A stretch of 64,000 nt of DNA from an uncultured Bacilli bacterium (GTDB lineage: Bacteria; Bacillota_I; Bacilli_A; RFN20; CAG-826), in contig CALVHN010000001.1 of NCBI GenBank assembly GCA_944327845.1, forward strand, positions 197,149 through 261,148, given 5' to 3'. The position numbers and the translations under genes were made by a program. How positions within the stretch are numbered: the stretch's first letter is position 1; every line of letters starts with the position of its first letter. Below the pieces are notes generated by a model that made no database searches, was not told the DNA's origin, and was given only the letters and a program-made list of their open reading frames with translations. Shown in pieces: positions 24,777 through 34,383 of this stretch.

Positions 24777-27353
24777 TTAAAATTTAATTGAAGAAATCTT
24801 TGATGGATCAACGATATTACCTTGAGCAAAATCGTTTCTTCCACCACCTTTACCACCTAAAATGTTAGTAACATTTTTGATGATATCTTTTGCACTATAA
24901 TCATTTAATAATTTAGCTCCGACTCCAACAATAACTGGATATTTCCCATTTTCTTCACCAATTAAAACAATAATAAAGTCATCAAATTTTATTTTAACTT
25001 CATCATAAATTAAATTTAATTGGCTTTTAGCAGTGTTTTTTAAATAAAGAGCTATTTTTTTGTTTTCATTTAGTTTAGAAATTAATTCTTTAGCAATATT
25101 CTTAGAAGAATTTTTTAAATAATTTTCATTTTCAATTTTTAACTTTTCATTTTCATTTAAAATTGAATTAATCTTATTATTAACTTCATCGAAAGATTTT
25201 ATATTTAAAAGTTCAACAACCTTATTTTCTTTTTCTTTCATCAAATTTAAGTATTGATATACATTAAAACCTGTTAAAGCTTGAATTCTTCTAACTCCGC
25301 TTGCGATTGCACTTTCATTTTGAATCATAAAAATACCAATATCTGATGAATTTTCAACATGGCAGCCACCACAGAATTCTTTTGAAATATTTCCAAAACT
25401 AACAACTCTTACTTCTTTACCATATTTTTCATTAAATTCAGAAATAGCACCTAATTTATTTGCTTCTTCAATTGGTAAAATTTTAATATCAGAAGGAATC
25501 CCTTCTTTAATAAATTTATTGACTAATAATTCAACTTCTTTTAAATCTTTTTCATCAACTTTATGTGGATAAGAAAAATCAAATCTTAATATTTTATCAT
25601 CAACATAACTTCCTTTTTGTTTAACAGAATCACCTAATACTTTAATTAAAGCTGATTGTAATAAATGAGTTGCACTATGATTTTTTTCAATTTGTTTACG
25701 TCTGGTAACATCAAGTTTTAAAGTAACTTTATCATTTAATTTTAATACACCTTTATTTAATTTAATTTTGTGTAAATGTTGTCCATTAGGACATTTTAAT
25801 ACATCAAGAATTATTCCTTCTGAGTTTTTTGAAATAAATTTACCAGTATCGCTTACTTCTCCACCCATTTCTGAATAAAAATTGGTCTTTTGAAGAACTA
25901 TTTCACCTTCATTATCTATTTCATTAACTTTATTTCCGTCAATAAATAAGCCAATAACGGTGGTATCAATATCTTCTTTATCATAAATAAATTCACTTTT
26001 TTCGTTAAAATCTAATAAATCTTTTGATTGTTTTTTAAAAGATTCAAGAACTTTTCTTGAAGATTTTGCTTGTTCTTTTTGCTTTTGTAATAATTTATTA
26101 AAAGTTTCTACATCAACTGATACATTGCTATCGCTACAAATTTCAATTGTAAGTTCAATTGGAAAGCCAAAAGTATCATAAAGTTGAAAAGCATCTTCAC
26201 CACTTAAATGATTTGAATTTTCAATCTTTGAATTTAAGATTTTTTCACCTTTTACTAAAGTTTTTAAGAATTGATTTTCTTCATTTAAAATTAGATTTTT
26301 AATTTGTTCTTTTTTATCATTTAAATAAGGATAGAACGAATTCATATTTTTTACGACAGCATCAACTAATTTATACATAAAAGGTTCGTAGAGATCTAAT
26401 TTTTGACCATATCTCATAGCTCTTCTTAATAATCGTCTTAAAACATAGCCTCTGCCTTCATTAGAAAATTTTTCACCATCTGCTAAAGCAAATACGCAAG
26501 TTCTAATATGATCAATAATAACTCTATATGGAGTTAAAAATTTTCCTTCATAAGGTTTATGACATATTTTTTCTAATTCTTCAATATATGGCAAAAAGAG
26601 ATCTGTTTCAAAATTTGTTTCTGTTTCTTGTAAAATACAAGCAATTCTTTCAAGACCTGCTCCAGTATCAATATTTTTATGTGGTAATTCTTTATAATTT
26701 TCTCTTTTAACACCATTTTCAGCGTTAAACTGAGAGAAAACTATACCCCAAATCTCAATATATCGGTCATTTTCAATATCATCTTCTAATAATTTAACTC
26801 CTAATTTATTAGGATCATATTTTTCTCCACGATCAAAGAAAACCTCGGTATTTGGTCCACAAGGCCCTTCACCAATTTGCCAAAAATTACCTTCTAAAGG
26901 AATTAAATGTGTTTCATCCATTCCTTGTTTAATCCAAAGCTCTCTTGTTTCTAAATCATCTGGATGATAAGTAACATAAAGTTTATTTTTATCCATTCCG
27001 AAATATTTATCATTTGTTAATAAATCAAAAGCCCATTCAATAATTTCTTTTCTAAAATAATCACCAATTGAAAAATTACCGAGCATCTCAAAAAAAGTGT
27101 GATGTCTAGCTGTTTTTCCAACATTACTTATATCATTAGTTCTAATACATTTTTGAACATTTGTAATTCTTTTACATTCTGGAATTTCCGATCCGTCAAA
27201 ATATTTTTTTAAAGCAGCAACACCTGCATTAATCCAAAGTAAAGTTGGATCATTTTGGGGAATTAAACTTGCACCTGGTTCAATCATGTGTCCTCTTTCT
27301 TTAAAAAAGTTCAACCAAGTTTCGCGAATTTGTTGTGATGTCATCTTTTTCAT
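24777..27353 (-). CDS. alaS: Alanyl-tRNA synthetase
   Basis: Charges tRNA-Ala. It has 858 residues. The class II catalytic domain starts MKKMTSQQIRETWLNFF and has LLWINAGVAALKKYFDG and the RHHTFFEMLGNFSIGDYF motif. The editing domain has HSATHLLQSAL and CGGCHV (zinc ligands), and the C-Ala dimerisation domain ends GGRNDFAQG. Full length. AGGAGG precedes the ATG. It is controlled by the T-box leader immediately upstream. It is followed by ruvX and a DUF1292 gene, a conserved Bacilli order. Confidence 0.98.
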   Translation of the reverse strand: MKKMTSQQIRETWLNFFKERGHMIEPGASLIPQNDPTLLWINAGVAALKKYFDGSEIPECKRITNVQKCIRTNDISNVGKTARHHTFFEMLGNFSIGDYFRKEIIEWAFDLLTNDKYFGMDKNKLYVTYHPDDLETRELWIKQGMDETHLIPLEGNFWQIGEGPCGPNTEVFFDRGEKYDPNKLGVKLLEDDIENDRYIEIWGIVFSQFNAENGVKRENYKELPHKNIDTGAGLERIACILQETETNFETDLFLPYIEELEKICHKPYEGKFLTPYRVIIDHIRTCVFALADGEKFSNEGRGYVLRRLLRRAMRYGQKLDLYEPFMYKLVDAVVKNMNSFYPYLNDKKEQIKNLILNEENQFLKTLVKGEKILNSKIENSNHLSGEDAFQLYDTFGFPIELTIEICSDSNVSVDVETFNKLLQKQKEQAKSSRKVLESFKKQSKDLLDFNEKSEFIYDKEDIDTTVIGLFIDGNKVNEIDNEGEIVLQKTNFYSEMGGEVSDTGKFISKNSEGIILDVLKCPNGQHLHKIKLNKGVLKLNDKVTLKLDVTRRKQIEKNHSATHLLQSALIKVLGDSVKQKGSYVDDKILRFDFSYPHKVDEKDLKEVELLVNKFIKEGIPSDIKILPIEEANKLGAISEFNEKYGKEVRVVSFGNISKEFCGGCHVENSSDIGIFMIQNESAIASGVRRIQALTGFNVYQYLNLMKEKENKVVELLNIKSFDEVNNKINSILNENEKLKIENENYLKNSSKNIAKELISKLNENKKIALYLKNTAKSQLNLIYDEVKIKFDDFIIVLIGEENGKYPVIVGVGAKLLNDYSAKDIIKNVTNILGGKGGGRNDFAQGNIVDPSKISSIKF

Positions 27354-27370
27354 ATATGTTTTAGCCTCCT

Positions 27371-27526
27371 AAAAATAAAAAAATTCCTAAAAAATAACTT
27401 TTAGGAACGAAATTTATCCGTGGTACCATCCTATTTCTATTTCTAGCACTTAATTTAAATGAAATGAGTTTATGTGAAGCGGCACATTTAATAATTTATA
27501 AGGAATTCCACCAATTTCCTTTCTCT
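27371..27526 (-). promoter_or_regulatory. T-box riboswitch of alaS
   Basis: On the minus strand the leader contains the T-box core AGGATGGTACCACGG (27432-27418), followed by an intrinsic terminator: TTCCTAAAA / TTTTAGGAA stem (27407-27384) and a T-rich run (27383-27371). The upstream stem I region has the GAAAGGAAATTGG start and GTGCCGCTTCAC (27485-27474), which offers the Ala codons GCC and GCT as specifier. Uncharged tRNA-Ala would favour the antiterminator and allow alaS expression. A TATTAT -10 lies at 27532-27527. Confidence 0.93.
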
Positions 27527-27593
27527 ATAATAAATTTAATTAAATTTAACTTCACAATTATTTTAATGAAAATTTTTAAGATATCAATAAAAA

Positions 27594-28106
27594 TTATTTT
27601 TTAAGTTTTTCTTTTATAAATCGATCAACCTCATCATATCTAAGACTAAATATGATAGCAAATTCTTCATAGATTAATCTGATACATTTATCATATATTC
27701 CTTTATCAGTCATAGAAATCATTTTTTTAGTTTTTAAACTAGCAAATTCTTCTTTTTTTCTATCAATAGCATATATGATTCTTATAATATCTTCTTCATC
27801 ACCATCGATAAATAAGTTATTAAATAATGTTTTTCTTTCTTTAGCATTATCAATCCAAATTGAAGTTTTATTTTTATCTTTTAATATTTTAATTAATTCT
27901 AGAGCCTTCTTTTTAGAAATAATACTTTTAAAATTAGCACTTTGAGAAATTGGAATACGAATTTTAGAATCTGTATCATGAAATAAAGGTATAATTACAA
28001 AATAATCTATTGGGCCTTGTCCATTATTAAAATCAACAGTTTCAATCTCTTTTATTTCACAAACTCCAAAATTTTTTAAAATTATTTTATCCCCAATTTC
28101 AAACAT
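27594..28106 (-). CDS. CarD/CdnL family transcription regulator
   Basis: A 170-residue RNA polymerase-binding protein. The N-terminal CarD Tudor-like domain (MFEIGDKIILKNFGVCEIKEIE, then IPLFHDTDSKIRIPIS) contacts the polymerase beta subunit. The C-terminal half is helical (WIDNAKERKTLFNNLF ... DKCIRLIYEEFAIIFSLRYDE). In other Firmicutes and Mycobacterium such proteins stabilise open complexes, often at rRNA promoters. GAGGT precedes the ATG. It stands alone between mnmA and the alaS T-box. Confidence 0.85.
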   Translation of the reverse strand: MFEIGDKIILKNFGVCEIKEIETVDFNNGQGPIDYFVIIPLFHDTDSKIRIPISQSANFKSIISKKKALELIKILKDKNKTSIWIDNAKERKTLFNNLFIDGDEEDIIRIIYAIDRKKEEFASLKTKKMISMTDKGIYDKCIRLIYEEFAIIFSLRYDEVDRFIKEKLKK

Positions 28107-28183
28107 TATTTATACCTCATTACCAAATAATTATATCTAAAAAATTAGGAATTTGTAAGTGAAAACTCAACTATTAAGCTAAA

Positions 28184-29317
28184 TTAACTCTTTAATTCGT
28201 TATTGAAATACACTTTATCAATTATTCCGCTACCAACACAAATTTCACCATTATAAAGCACGCAGATTTGTCCAGGAGTAATTGCTTTATAAGGTAAAGC
28301 ATAAACAATGGTAAAAGTATTATCATTATTTAAAGTAACAAAAACTTCTTTATCTTCTTGACGATATCTAAATTTAGCCATTAATTTAGTTTTATTAAAG
28401 ATAAAATCACGATCTAAAATATTAATGTTAGTTAAAATAGCCTTATCAGTTAATAAATGGGAATCTTCTGAACCATTCGCTACATAAAGAATATTGTTTT
28501 TTACGTCTTTTTTACAAACAAACCAACGATTTGATGTTATTCCTTTAATACCACCAATTCCTAAACCTTTTCTTTGACCAAGAGTGTAATACATAACTCC
28601 ATCATGTTTTCCAATAACTTTATTAGCATTAATATCGATAATATCTCCACTTTTAGCAGGAATATAATTTTTTAAAAAATCCTTGAATTTCCTTTCTCCA
28701 ACAAAACAAATTCCTGTCGAATCTTTTTTATCTTCGACCGAAGTTAAATCTAATTCATGGGCAATTTTTCTTACCTCAGTTTTTAAAATATCACCAAGAG
28801 GAAATAAACAAGTAGTTAATTGTTCATAAGAAATTTGAGAAAGAAAATACGATTGATCTTTATTTTTATCTTTTGCTTTTAATAAATAAGTTTTCCCGTT
28901 CTCATCTACTCTTTTTGCATAATGTCCCATTGCAATTTTTTCACAATTATGCTTTTTTGCGACATTATAAAATGAACCAAACTTTATATATTTATTACAA
29001 AAAACATCAGGATTAGGTGTTCTTCCTTTTTTATATTCTTCAATTAAATAAGAAAAGACATTATCCCAGTATTCATCAATAAAATCTTCTCTAATTAAAG
29101 GTAAATTTAATTTTTTTGCAACTTCAATTGCATCGAGATAATCTTTTTCTTGTGAACACATATCTCCATTAAGCGTAGGATTTCCTAAAATATCACCATT
29201 AGTTATAGAATCCCAATTACGCATAAAACAACAAATAACATCATGTCCTTGTTTTTTTAAAAGATATGCAGCAACGGCGCTATCAACACCTCCACTTAAT
29301 CCTAATAAAATTCTCAT
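28184..29317 (-). CDS. mnmA: tRNA-specific 2-thiouridylase MnmA
   Basis: Adds sulfur to U34 of tRNA-Lys, Glu and Gln. It has 377 residues: the PP-loop LSGGVDSAVAAYLLK at residues 6-20, the first catalytic Cys in NGDMCSQEKD, the second in GICFVGERKF, and the DKNKDQSYFLSQI segment typical of MnmA. It overlaps the end of dtd by four bases. The encoded tRNA-Glu (UUC) at 57943-58019 is a natural substrate. Confidence 0.97.
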   Translation of the reverse strand: MRILLGLSGGVDSAVAAYLLKKQGHDVICCFMRNWDSITNGDILGNPTLNGDMCSQEKDYLDAIEVAKKLNLPLIREDFIDEYWDNVFSYLIEEYKKGRTPNPDVFCNKYIKFGSFYNVAKKHNCEKIAMGHYAKRVDENGKTYLLKAKDKNKDQSYFLSQISYEQLTTCLFPLGDILKTEVRKIAHELDLTSVEDKKDSTGICFVGERKFKDFLKNYIPAKSGDIIDINANKVIGKHDGVMYYTLGQRKGLGIGGIKGITSNRWFVCKKDVKNNILYVANGSEDSHLLTDKAILTNINILDRDFIFNKTKLMAKFRYRQEDKEVFVTLNNDNTFTIVYALPYKAITPGQICVLYNGEICVGSGIIDKVYFNNELKS

Positions 29318-29766
29318 TTAAAAAGCTCCTTTGAATCTAAAAATAAAGTAAATGGTCCATCATTTATTAGTTCAATTTTCATATCTGCACCAAAAATTCC
29401 AGTTGAAATTTTAAATTCACTTTTCTTTAATTCGCTATTAAAAAAATCATAAAGTTTACTTGATTCTTCACCTTTAAGAGCACTTATAAAAGAAGGTCTA
29501 TTTCCTTTTTTTACATCAGCATATAAAGTAAATTGAGAAATTGATAAAATCTCTCCATTAACTTCTTTTAAGCTTAGATTAGTTTTTCCGTTTTCATCTA
29601 AAAAAATACGCAGTTTTAATATTTTTTCTACCATTTTTCTAATAATTTCTTCATTATCACCTTCTGCAAAGCCAACAAATAATAAGAAACCTTTATCAAT
29701 AGAAGAATGAATACAATTATCAATTACACATTTAGCATTTTTCACAACTTGCAATATTACTCTCAT
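29314..29766 (-). CDS. dtd: D-aminoacyl-tRNA deacylase
   Basis: Removes D-amino acids (and Gly mischarged on tRNA-Ala) from tRNA. It has 150 residues and two family signatures: SQFTLYADVKKGNRPSF (about 76-92) and, near the C-terminus, NDGPFTLFLDS in place of the usual N-x-GPVT cross-subunit Gly-Pro loop. The Gly-Pro is kept. The start overlaps the ABC-F gene stop (ATGA-type), and the end overlaps mnmA, so the three form one operon. Confidence 0.94.
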   Translation of the reverse strand: MRVILQVVKNAKCVIDNCIHSSIDKGFLLFVGFAEGDNEEIIRKMVEKILKLRIFLDENGKTNLSLKEVNGEILSISQFTLYADVKKGNRPSFISALKGEESSKLYDFFNSELKKSEFKISTGIFGADMKIELINDGPFTLFLDSKELFK

Positions 29767-31643
29767 AATTTACTATCCTTTTCTAAAATTTCTAATAATT
29801 CTAAGTATCTGAACTCTAATTCATCTTTTTCTTCAGTAAGTTTGTCAATTTTATCATACGATTCAAAATCTTGTTCCAATTCTTCGTCAATTTCTTCAAT
29901 TCTTTTTTCAATTGTAGCAACTTCATCTTTATATTTTAAGATTTGATTATTGGATAATTTTTGAGGCTTTATTATTTTAGGATGCTCGATCTCATCGATA
30001 GTTTTTAACACTTTATTCTCGTTTATTCTATCAAGAGTTTTCTTTAAATTTTCATAATTTCCTTCCATAAAAAGAACTCTATCACGTGATAAATATAAAA
30101 TATGATTAGCAATGGAATTAATAAAATAACGGTCGTGAGAAATAAAAACTATACATCCTTCATAATTATTTAACGCTTCAATTATTGTTTCTTTAGCTAA
30201 CATATCAAGATGGTTAGTAGGCTCATCTAAAAATAAAATATCACTTTCTCTTAAAGAAAAATTACAAAGAAGCAAGCGCATTTTTTCTCCATTAGACATG
30301 ATAGATATATTTTTAAAAACATCTTCGCCTTGAAATAAAAATCTTCCTAAAGCACTTCTTACTTCCTTATCTAATAAAAAAGGATAATTTTTTTTAATAT
30401 AATCAAAAGGTGTATTGCAATTATCAAATGAGTAATCATTTTGTTGAATATAAGAAAAATTTAATTGTCTAGTATATTTAACTTTTCCTGAAATAGGTTG
30501 AATTAGCGAGGTTATTGTTTTAATTAAAGTAGTTTTTCCTATACCATTATCTCCACAAATAGCAAGCTTATCTTTTCCATATAATTGGAATGAAAAAGGA
30601 GGACATAATGGTGAATTATAACCAATTATTAAATCTTCAACATCCAAAAGTTTTTTATTTTTAAGATTACTTCCTTTAAAATCAACCTTAATTTTTTTAG
30701 TATCTTTTTTAACTTCGATTAAATTTTTCTCTATTTTTTCAAGCTTTTTCTCTTTATCCTTAGCTCGCGAAGTAAAACGTGGTTTAGGCTTATAATATTC
30801 AATAAATCTTTTTAGCTTTTGAATTTCTTTTTCCTGAATTTTTGATTCCTTTAATAAACTTTCATAACGTGTCTCTTTTTCTGTTAGATAGTGATTATAA
30901 TCTAAATTATAGGTTGTAGTTTTCTTATCATCTAACTCAATAACTTTAGTAGTTAAAGCTTCTAAAAAATATCGATCGTGAGAAATAAAAAATATTGTTT
31001 TAGTAGATGATTTTAAATAATTTTCTAACCATTCAATCGTAGAAATATCAAGATGATTGGTTGGTTCATCTAATAAAATTAAATCATAATCAAATAAAAG
31101 AATTTTGATGAAACCTATTTTCATTCTTTCTCCACCACTTAAAGTAGAAATTACACGATTTTTAATAGATAAATCAAAACCAAAACGATTGATCATCTCA
31201 TCAATTTGATTTTGATAATTATAACCATCTAATTCTTCCATTTTTTTAAGCAAAAAATTATATCGATCAAATATTTTTTCGTTTGCATCGCCTTTTTCAA
31301 TTTTTTGGGATATTTCCTTAAGTTCATTTTCAATTTCAATTTCTTCTTTAAAGCATAAAAGTAATTCTTCATTTACAGTATTGCTAACATCACTAACTGC
31401 ATTTTGATCTAAATATCCGATTTTTAAATTGCCTAATATATTAATTGAACCTGGTTTATCTTCTTTAGGATAAATTGATACATCTTCTTTTCCTAAAATT
31501 AATTTAAAAATCGTTGTTTTTCCAACTCCATTATTACCAATTAAAGCAACTTTTTCTTTTTTATTAATTGAAAAAGAAATGTGATCTAATATTAGATCAC
31601 TTTGATAAAACTTAGAAACATTGCTAAAAGAAATTAACGACAT
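29763..31643 (-). CDS. ABC-F family ATPase
   Basis: A 626-residue ribosome-associated ABC-F protein with no membrane domain. NBD1 has GNNGVGKTT (Walker A), LSGGERMKIG (signature) and LILLDEPTNHLD. The inter-domain linker from about 235 to 310 is Lys-rich. NBD2 has GDNGIGKTT, IMSNGEKMRLL and LFLDEPTNHLD. The second signature reads SNGE rather than SGGE. A charged coiled-coil C-terminus follows. The subtype (Uup, YdiF or antibiotic-resistance type) cannot be fixed by eye. The -10 TATAAT (31655-31650) lies six bases before the ATG with no ribosome site, which suggests a leaderless message. Confidence 0.88.
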   Translation of the reverse strand: MSLISFSNVSKFYQSDLILDHISFSINKKEKVALIGNNGVGKTTIFKLILGKEDVSIYPKEDKPGSINILGNLKIGYLDQNAVSDVSNTVNEELLLCFKEEIEIENELKEISQKIEKGDANEKIFDRYNFLLKKMEELDGYNYQNQIDEMINRFGFDLSIKNRVISTLSGGERMKIGFIKILLFDYDLILLDEPTNHLDISTIEWLENYLKSSTKTIFFISHDRYFLEALTTKVIELDDKKTTTYNLDYNHYLTEKETRYESLLKESKIQEKEIQKLKRFIEYYKPKPRFTSRAKDKEKKLEKIEKNLIEVKKDTKKIKVDFKGSNLKNKKLLDVEDLIIGYNSPLCPPFSFQLYGKDKLAICGDNGIGKTTLIKTITSLIQPISGKVKYTRQLNFSYIQQNDYSFDNCNTPFDYIKKNYPFLLDKEVRSALGRFLFQGEDVFKNISIMSNGEKMRLLLCNFSLRESDILFLDEPTNHLDMLAKETIIEALNNYEGCIVFISHDRYFINSIANHILYLSRDRVLFMEGNYENLKKTLDRINENKVLKTIDEIEHPKIIKPQKLSNNQILKYKDEVATIEKRIEEIDEELEQDFESYDKIDKLTEEKDELEFRYLELLEILEKDSKL

Positions 31644-31689
31644 AATAAAATTATATTATTTTCATACATTAATGTATAATTAAATTTGT
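31644..31689. promoter_or_regulatory. Divergent leaderless promoters of ABC-F gene and rarA
   Basis: A 46-base gap holds a -10 box for each side: TATAAT on the minus strand (31655-31650) six bases before the ABC-F ATG, and TATAAT on the plus strand (31675-31680) nine bases before the rarA ATG. Between them lies the perfect 14-base palindrome ATACATTAATGTAT (31664-31677). Neither gene has a Shine-Dalgarno sequence. Confidence 0.65.
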
Positions 31690-32976
31690 ATGATTCAACC
31701 ACTAGCTTTTCGTATTAGACCAAAAACAATTAATGATATTATTGGACAAAAACACCTTGTTGGAGAAAATGGTTTTTTGTCAAATTCAATCAAGGCAAAA
31801 ACCCCAATTTCTATTATTTTATATGGGGTACCAGGCTGTGGAAAAACAACTATTGCTGAAGCTTATGCAACTAGTCTTGATATTCCTTTTAAAAAATTAA
31901 ATGCAATCTCGACAAATAAAAAAGAAATAGAAAACGTCATTAATGAAGCAAAAATTAACGGACCTACTATCGTAATAATCGATGAAATTCATCGATTAAA
32001 TAAAGATAAACAAGATATTTTATTGCCTTATGTTGAAGATGGAACAATATTTTTAATTGGTGCTACTACTGCTAATCCTTATATTTCAATTAATAAAGCA
32101 ATTAGAAGCAGATGCCATCTATTAGAAGTTAAGATGCTTTCAATTGAAGAAATTATTGAGGGACTTAAAAAAGCAATTTCTAACCCATATGGTTTAAATA
32201 ATAGTATAGAAATTGATGAAGACTCGTTAAATTTTATTGCTAAATCGAGTAATGGTGATTTTAGATTTGCCCTTAATTTTTTAGAAATCCTTTCTATTTC
32301 CTATCCAAATCAAAAAATTAATCTCGAAATGACTAAAAAAATAAATAAAGTTCCAAATTATGGATTAGACCGAGATGAAGATGACCATTATAACGCTGTT
32401 AGTGCTTTACAAAAATCAATTAGAGGAAGTGACGTAAATGCTGCCTTATACTACGCCGCTAAACTTTGTATCGCTGGCGATTTAGAAAGCTTAGAAAGAA
32501 GGCTTTTAGTTTGTGCTTATGAGGATATTGGTATAGCTAATCCTCAAGCTTGTTTAAGAACAAAAATTGCAATTGAAGCTGCTGAAATGGTTGGACTCCC
32601 AGAAGCTATTATCCCATTATCAACGGCAATTGTTGATTTGGCTCTTTCTCCAAAAAGTAAATCCAGCTATTTAGCAATGAGTGAAGCAATGGAATTTGCT
32701 CGGAAATATCCTTTGGAAGTTATGGATTATTTAAAATATACTCCTGTTAATACTAAAGAAGAAGATAAATATCCTTATGATATGCCTGAAGTTTGGATCC
32801 ATCTGCAATATTTACCAGAAATTATCAAATCCGCAAGATTTTTTACTCCTAATCCTAATGCTCAATCTTCCTATGAAAAATATTTAAATGAAAATTATAA
32901 AAAAATCCTTCAAGTAGCTCGAAGTTCAAATTTAGCAAAATTAAAAAAGTTTTACGGAAATAATAAAAAATCTTAA
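31690..32976 (+). CDS. rarA: Replication-associated recombination protein A (RarA/MgsA)
   Basis: AAA+ ATPase acting at stalled replication forks. It has 428 residues. The ATPase core has YGVPGCGKTTIAE (Walker A, about 45-57), VIIDEIHRLNKDKQD (Walker B) and an arginine finger region SRCHLLEV. The C-terminal tetramerisation domain has RDEDDHYNAVSALQKSIRGSDVNAALYY and DIGIANPQA. It begins almost directly behind its -10 box and lacks a ribosome site, so it is probably leaderless. It is convergent with pdp. Confidence 0.96.
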   Translation: MIQPLAFRIRPKTINDIIGQKHLVGENGFLSNSIKAKTPISIILYGVPGCGKTTIAEAYATSLDIPFKKLNAISTNKKEIENVINEAKINGPTIVIIDEIHRLNKDKQDILLPYVEDGTIFLIGATTANPYISINKAIRSRCHLLEVKMLSIEEIIEGLKKAISNPYGLNNSIEIDEDSLNFIAKSSNGDFRFALNFLEILSISYPNQKINLEMTKKINKVPNYGLDRDEDDHYNAVSALQKSIRGSDVNAALYYAAKLCIAGDLESLERRLLVCAYEDIGIANPQACLRTKIAIEAAEMVGLPEAIIPLSTAIVDLALSPKSKSSYLAMSEAMEFARKYPLEVMDYLKYTPVNTKEEDKYPYDMPEVWIHLQYLPEIIKSARFFTPNPNAQSSYEKYLNENYKKILQVARSSNLAKLKKFYGNNKKS

Positions 32977-33003
32977 TTAATCTAAATACTTTTTAATAAA
33001 AAT

Positions 33004-34308
33004 CTATTCAATAATATTGTGTGTCAGCTTTTTATCGACATTTACTTTTTCAGGTACAATAGTAAATGCATTATATACATCATCAATTATCTCTTTAACA
33101 TCATCTTTATTTGTAAATAAAGTACATAAAAGTTCATTTTCAAAAATTGAATCTCCAATTTTCTTATTTAAAACTATTCCTGCAGACATATCGATTTTAT
33201 CGTCAATTTTTTCTCTTCCAGCGCCTAAATGCATGGAAGCTTCTCCAATTGATAAAGCATCTATTTTCTTAATATATCCACGTGTTTTTGAATAAATGTT
33301 TATTTCATTTTTTGCAATTTCAAATTTTTCTGGATGTAAAATATATGAAATATCTCCACCTTGAGCTTTAACAAATTCGATAAATTTATTAAAAGCTCTA
33401 CCATCAAGCAAGGTTTTCTCCAATTCTTTTCTTGCTTCATTTCGGTTCTTATAAATTTTTGCTTGTTCAAGTAAAATTGCTCCACTTGATAAACAAATTT
33501 CATTTAAATCCCATGGACCTTTTCCTTTTAAAGTTTGAATTACTTCTTTAATTTCTAAACTATTTCCTATAGCACAACCTAATGGTTGATCCATATCCGT
33601 AACTTCTGCACGAACATCTTTATTTAATTTTTTACCAATATTTACCATTAATTGAGCTAATTTTTTTGCTTCGGAAACAGTTTTCATAAAAGCACCTGAA
33701 CCATATTTAACATCAAGTAAAATGGCATCAGCTCCGCTTGCTAATTTTTTTGACATAATTGATGAAGCAATTAATGGAATTGAACCTACAGTTCCTGTAA
33801 CATCTCTTAAAGCATATATTTTCTTATCAGCAGGATTTAAATTTTTATTTTGGCCAATTATTGCAATGCCAATTTCTTCAATTTGTTTTTTAAATTTTTC
33901 ATAGCTAAGTTCAATTTTCATTCCAGGAATTGATTCAAGCTTATCTAAAGTTCCTCCAGTATGGCCAAGTCCTCTACCAGACATTTTTGCTAACTTTGCA
34001 CCCAAAGAAGCAATCATTGGACCTAAAATTAAACTAACTTTATCCCCAACTCCTCCTGTTGAATGTTTATCAACTTTAATTCCTTGAATATCTGATAAAT
34101 CCCAGACTTCACCGCTAAAGCGCATTGATTCAGTTAAATTAGCGGTTTCTTCTTCATCCATGCCATTAATATAAATAGCCATTAATAAAGCAGAAGCTTG
34201 ATAATCTGGAATTTCTCCATTTACATAATTCTTAATAAAAAAATCAATTTCTTCCTTAGTTAATTTTAATTTATCTCTTTTTCTTTCAATTATTTGTTCA
34301 ATCGTCAT
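33004..34308 (-). CDS. pdp: Pyrimidine-nucleoside phosphorylase
   Basis: Phosphorolyses uridine, deoxyuridine and thymidine to free base and (deoxy)ribose-1-phosphate. It has 434 residues. The signature KVDKHSTGGVGDKVSLIL lies near 79-96, followed by SGRGLGHTGGTLDKLESIPG (about 113) and the C-terminal LGAGREKIDDKID segment. GAGGT precedes the ATG, and a TATAAT-like -10 is just upstream. Works with cdd and deoC of this window. Thymidine phosphorylase (deoA) is a close relative; the Firmicutes context favours the broad-specificity pdp. Confidence 0.94.
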   Translation of the reverse strand: MTIEQIIERKRDKLKLTKEEIDFFIKNYVNGEIPDYQASALLMAIYINGMDEEETANLTESMRFSGEVWDLSDIQGIKVDKHSTGGVGDKVSLILGPMIASLGAKLAKMSGRGLGHTGGTLDKLESIPGMKIELSYEKFKKQIEEIGIAIIGQNKNLNPADKKIYALRDVTGTVGSIPLIASSIMSKKLASGADAILLDVKYGSGAFMKTVSEAKKLAQLMVNIGKKLNKDVRAEVTDMDQPLGCAIGNSLEIKEVIQTLKGKGPWDLNEICLSSGAILLEQAKIYKNRNEARKELEKTLLDGRAFNKFIEFVKAQGGDISYILHPEKFEIAKNEINIYSKTRGYIKKIDALSIGEASMHLGAGREKIDDKIDMSAGIVLNKKIGDSIFENELLCTLFTNKDDVKEIIDDVYNAFTIVPEKVNVDKKLTHNIIE

Positions 34309-34383
34309 AACAACCTCGATAATTATTATAATATTTTTTTAAAGAATATAGAAATATGTTATAAAACAACTTAAAATAATTTC

